Assembly: GCA_947174455.1 (NCBI GenBank)
Contig: CAMWIZ010000043.1
Coordinates: 1 to 6,992, forward strand
DNA from: an uncultured Clostridia bacterium
GTDB taxonomy: Bacteria > Bacillota > Clostridia > Oscillospirales > Acutalibacteraceae
DNA length: 6,992 nucleotides
Direction of reading: 5' to 3'
Below are positions 6,726-6,992 of the stretch, piece after piece. The stretch's first letter is position 1. Each line of letters starts with the position of its first letter. The notes beneath the pieces were generated by a model. That model saw only the letters and a list, made by a program, of their open reading frames with translations. It searched no databases and was not told the origin of the DNA. The position numbers were made by a program, and so were the translations under genes.

Positions 6726-6766
6726 AGTTAACTAAATTATAACAGTAAGTTACGAAGTTGTCAACT
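6726..6766 (-). promoter_or_regulatory. Two AGTT/AACT dyads, candidate repressor operators
   Basis: AGTTG-T-CAACT (6756-6766, plus strand) covers the -35 element, and AGTTAACT (6726-6733) covers the predicted transcription start. They share the half-site AGTT/AACT. Their centres lie 31.5 bp apart, about three helical turns, so both face the same side of the DNA. Binding by a repressor is inferred. Confidence 0.4.
6736..6764 (-). promoter_or_regulatory. Perfect consensus extended -10 sigma-A promoter
   Basis: On the minus strand TTGACA (6759-6764) and TATAAT (6736-6741) are exact consensus hexamers separated by exactly 17 bp. A TG one base before the -10 makes it an extended -10 promoter. Transcription should start near 6729, giving the SdpI-like mRNA a leader of about 100 nt. 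This is the strongest promoter in the window, and its perfection suggests that it is held in check by a repressor. Confidence 0.88.
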
Positions 6767-6803
6767 CTGTCATTTATAAACATGGCAGCACGTCACTGCA
6801 TAT

Positions 6804-6819
6804 GCTAACCTGAGTTAGC
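6804..6819. repeat. GCTAAC-CTGA-GTTAGC inverted repeat
   Basis: This is a perfect 6-bp stem with a 4-nt loop, lying 40 bp upstream of the consensus -35 element. In minus-strand RNA it spans the last codons and stop of the 32-codon open frame at 6805-6903. No U-tract follows on the minus strand, and TTTAAAAA follows on the plus strand, so terminator function is doubtful. Confidence 0.45.
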
Positions 6820-6903
6820 TTTAAAAAGTCTGAATTTTGCAGGATAAATCCGCACAATTACAGTGTACGAGCCATAGGCTTCGGTTTTAATTTTATAATT
6901 TAT
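6805..6903 (-). other. 32-codon open frame with strong Shine-Dalgarno but ATA start
   Basis: GAGGTGAT at 6908-6915 matches eight contiguous bases of the classical anti-16S sequence. At normal spacing it is followed by ATA (6901-6903) instead of ATG, and no ATG, GTG or TTG lies within reach downstream of it. From there the frame runs open for 32 codons to TAG at 6805-6807. The peptide would begin (M)NYKIKTEAYGSYTVI and end in KANSG. A promoter candidate lies upstream: TTGCTG (6968-6973), 17 bp, TAGAAT (6945-6950). Possible readings are a small gene using a rare ATA start, a gene inactivated by an ATG-to-ATA change, a leader peptide, or the remnant of a longer gene. I do not recognise the sequence. 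Upstream in the same frame a stop comes before the Shine-Dalgarno, so it is not simply the tail of an intact gene. Confidence 0.35.
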
Positions 6904-6944
6904 AATTATCACCTCACGGAAAAATTTTCAGTTTATGGAACTAC

Positions 6945-6973
6945 ATTCTATTTTGTAAGTGAATTTCCAGCAA
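6945..6973 (-). promoter_or_regulatory. Possible promoter upstream of the ATA-start open frame
   Basis: TTGCTG (6968-6973) and TAGAAT (6945-6950) are 17 bp apart on the minus strand. The -10 matches 5 of 6 bases and the -35 only its TTG. The predicted start lies 20-25 nt upstream of the strong Shine-Dalgarno. The very AT-rich surroundings make chance matches likely. Confidence 0.35.
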
Positions 6974-6992
6974 TATAAGTATAATATCAGAT

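Larger units (their letters stand above)
6629..6992. other. Gene-poor stretch upstream of the SdpI-like gene
   Basis: These 364 bases hold no standard gene longer than a few tens of codons. From left to right they contain the leader of the SdpI-like gene, which includes a 20-codon ATG frame on the minus strand at 6658-6720 without a Shine-Dalgarno. Next come the consensus promoter with its dyads, the GCTAAC/GTTAGC hairpin, the ATA-start open frame, and an AT-rich run at 6884-6908. The final 20 bases show nothing that I can assign. Confidence 0.6.

Noticed and set aside
6868..6898. AGCC-ATA-GGCT hairpin followed by a T-rich run as a plus-strand terminator
   Set aside because: The 4-bp core stem is weak, the T-run is interrupted and displaced, and there is no plus-strand gene upstream for it to serve.

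Overview
The window reads as chromosomal DNA of a low-GC Gram-positive bacterium, most likely a gut-type member of the Clostridia. This is an inference from the AT-rich composition, purine-rich Shine-Dalgarno sites, sigma-A-type promoters with 17-bp spacers, an intrinsic terminator with a U-tract, and the protein families present. I see no mobile element, rRNA, tRNA, CRISPR array or recognised riboswitch.

Layout, left to right. (1) Positions 30-368 (+): a small XRE-family helix-turn-helix regulator, the only plus-strand gene. (2) Positions 376-2654 (-): a two-gene unit, a 117-residue DUF5658-like membrane protein followed 5 nt later by a full-length ABC-F ATPase of the YdiF/Uup type. The ribosome binding site of the small gene lies in a 10-bp inverted repeat. 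(3) Positions 2655-2836: a spacer with two hairpins downstream of trkH. (4) Positions 2837-5700 (-): a trkA-trkH operon for potassium uptake, with a good promoter at 5768-5796 and an AT-rich perfect palindrome upstream of it. (5) Positions 5867-5908: a strong intrinsic terminator that ends the next gene and separates it from trkA. (6) Positions 5915-6628 (-): a six-helix membrane protein of the SdpI/DUF1648 type. (7) Positions 6629-6992: a stretch without a standard gene. It holds a perfect consensus extended -10 promoter (TTGACA-17-TATAAT), dyads over its -35 and start site, a hairpin, and a 32-codon open frame with a near-perfect Shine-Dalgarno but an ATA where the start codon should be.

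How the parts work together. TrkA and TrkH form one K+ uptake system, with the cytoplasmic NAD-binding gating subunit first and the pore second. The ABC-F protein probably acts on the ribosome and may be translationally coupled to the small membrane protein. The SdpI-like gene stands alone under a strong, possibly repressed promoter. No wholly new multi-gene system is evident. The most interesting material is regulatory: the promoter with dyads and the ATA-start mini-ORF at the right edge, the RBS-occluding hairpin before the DUF5658-like gene, and the palindrome upstream of trkA.
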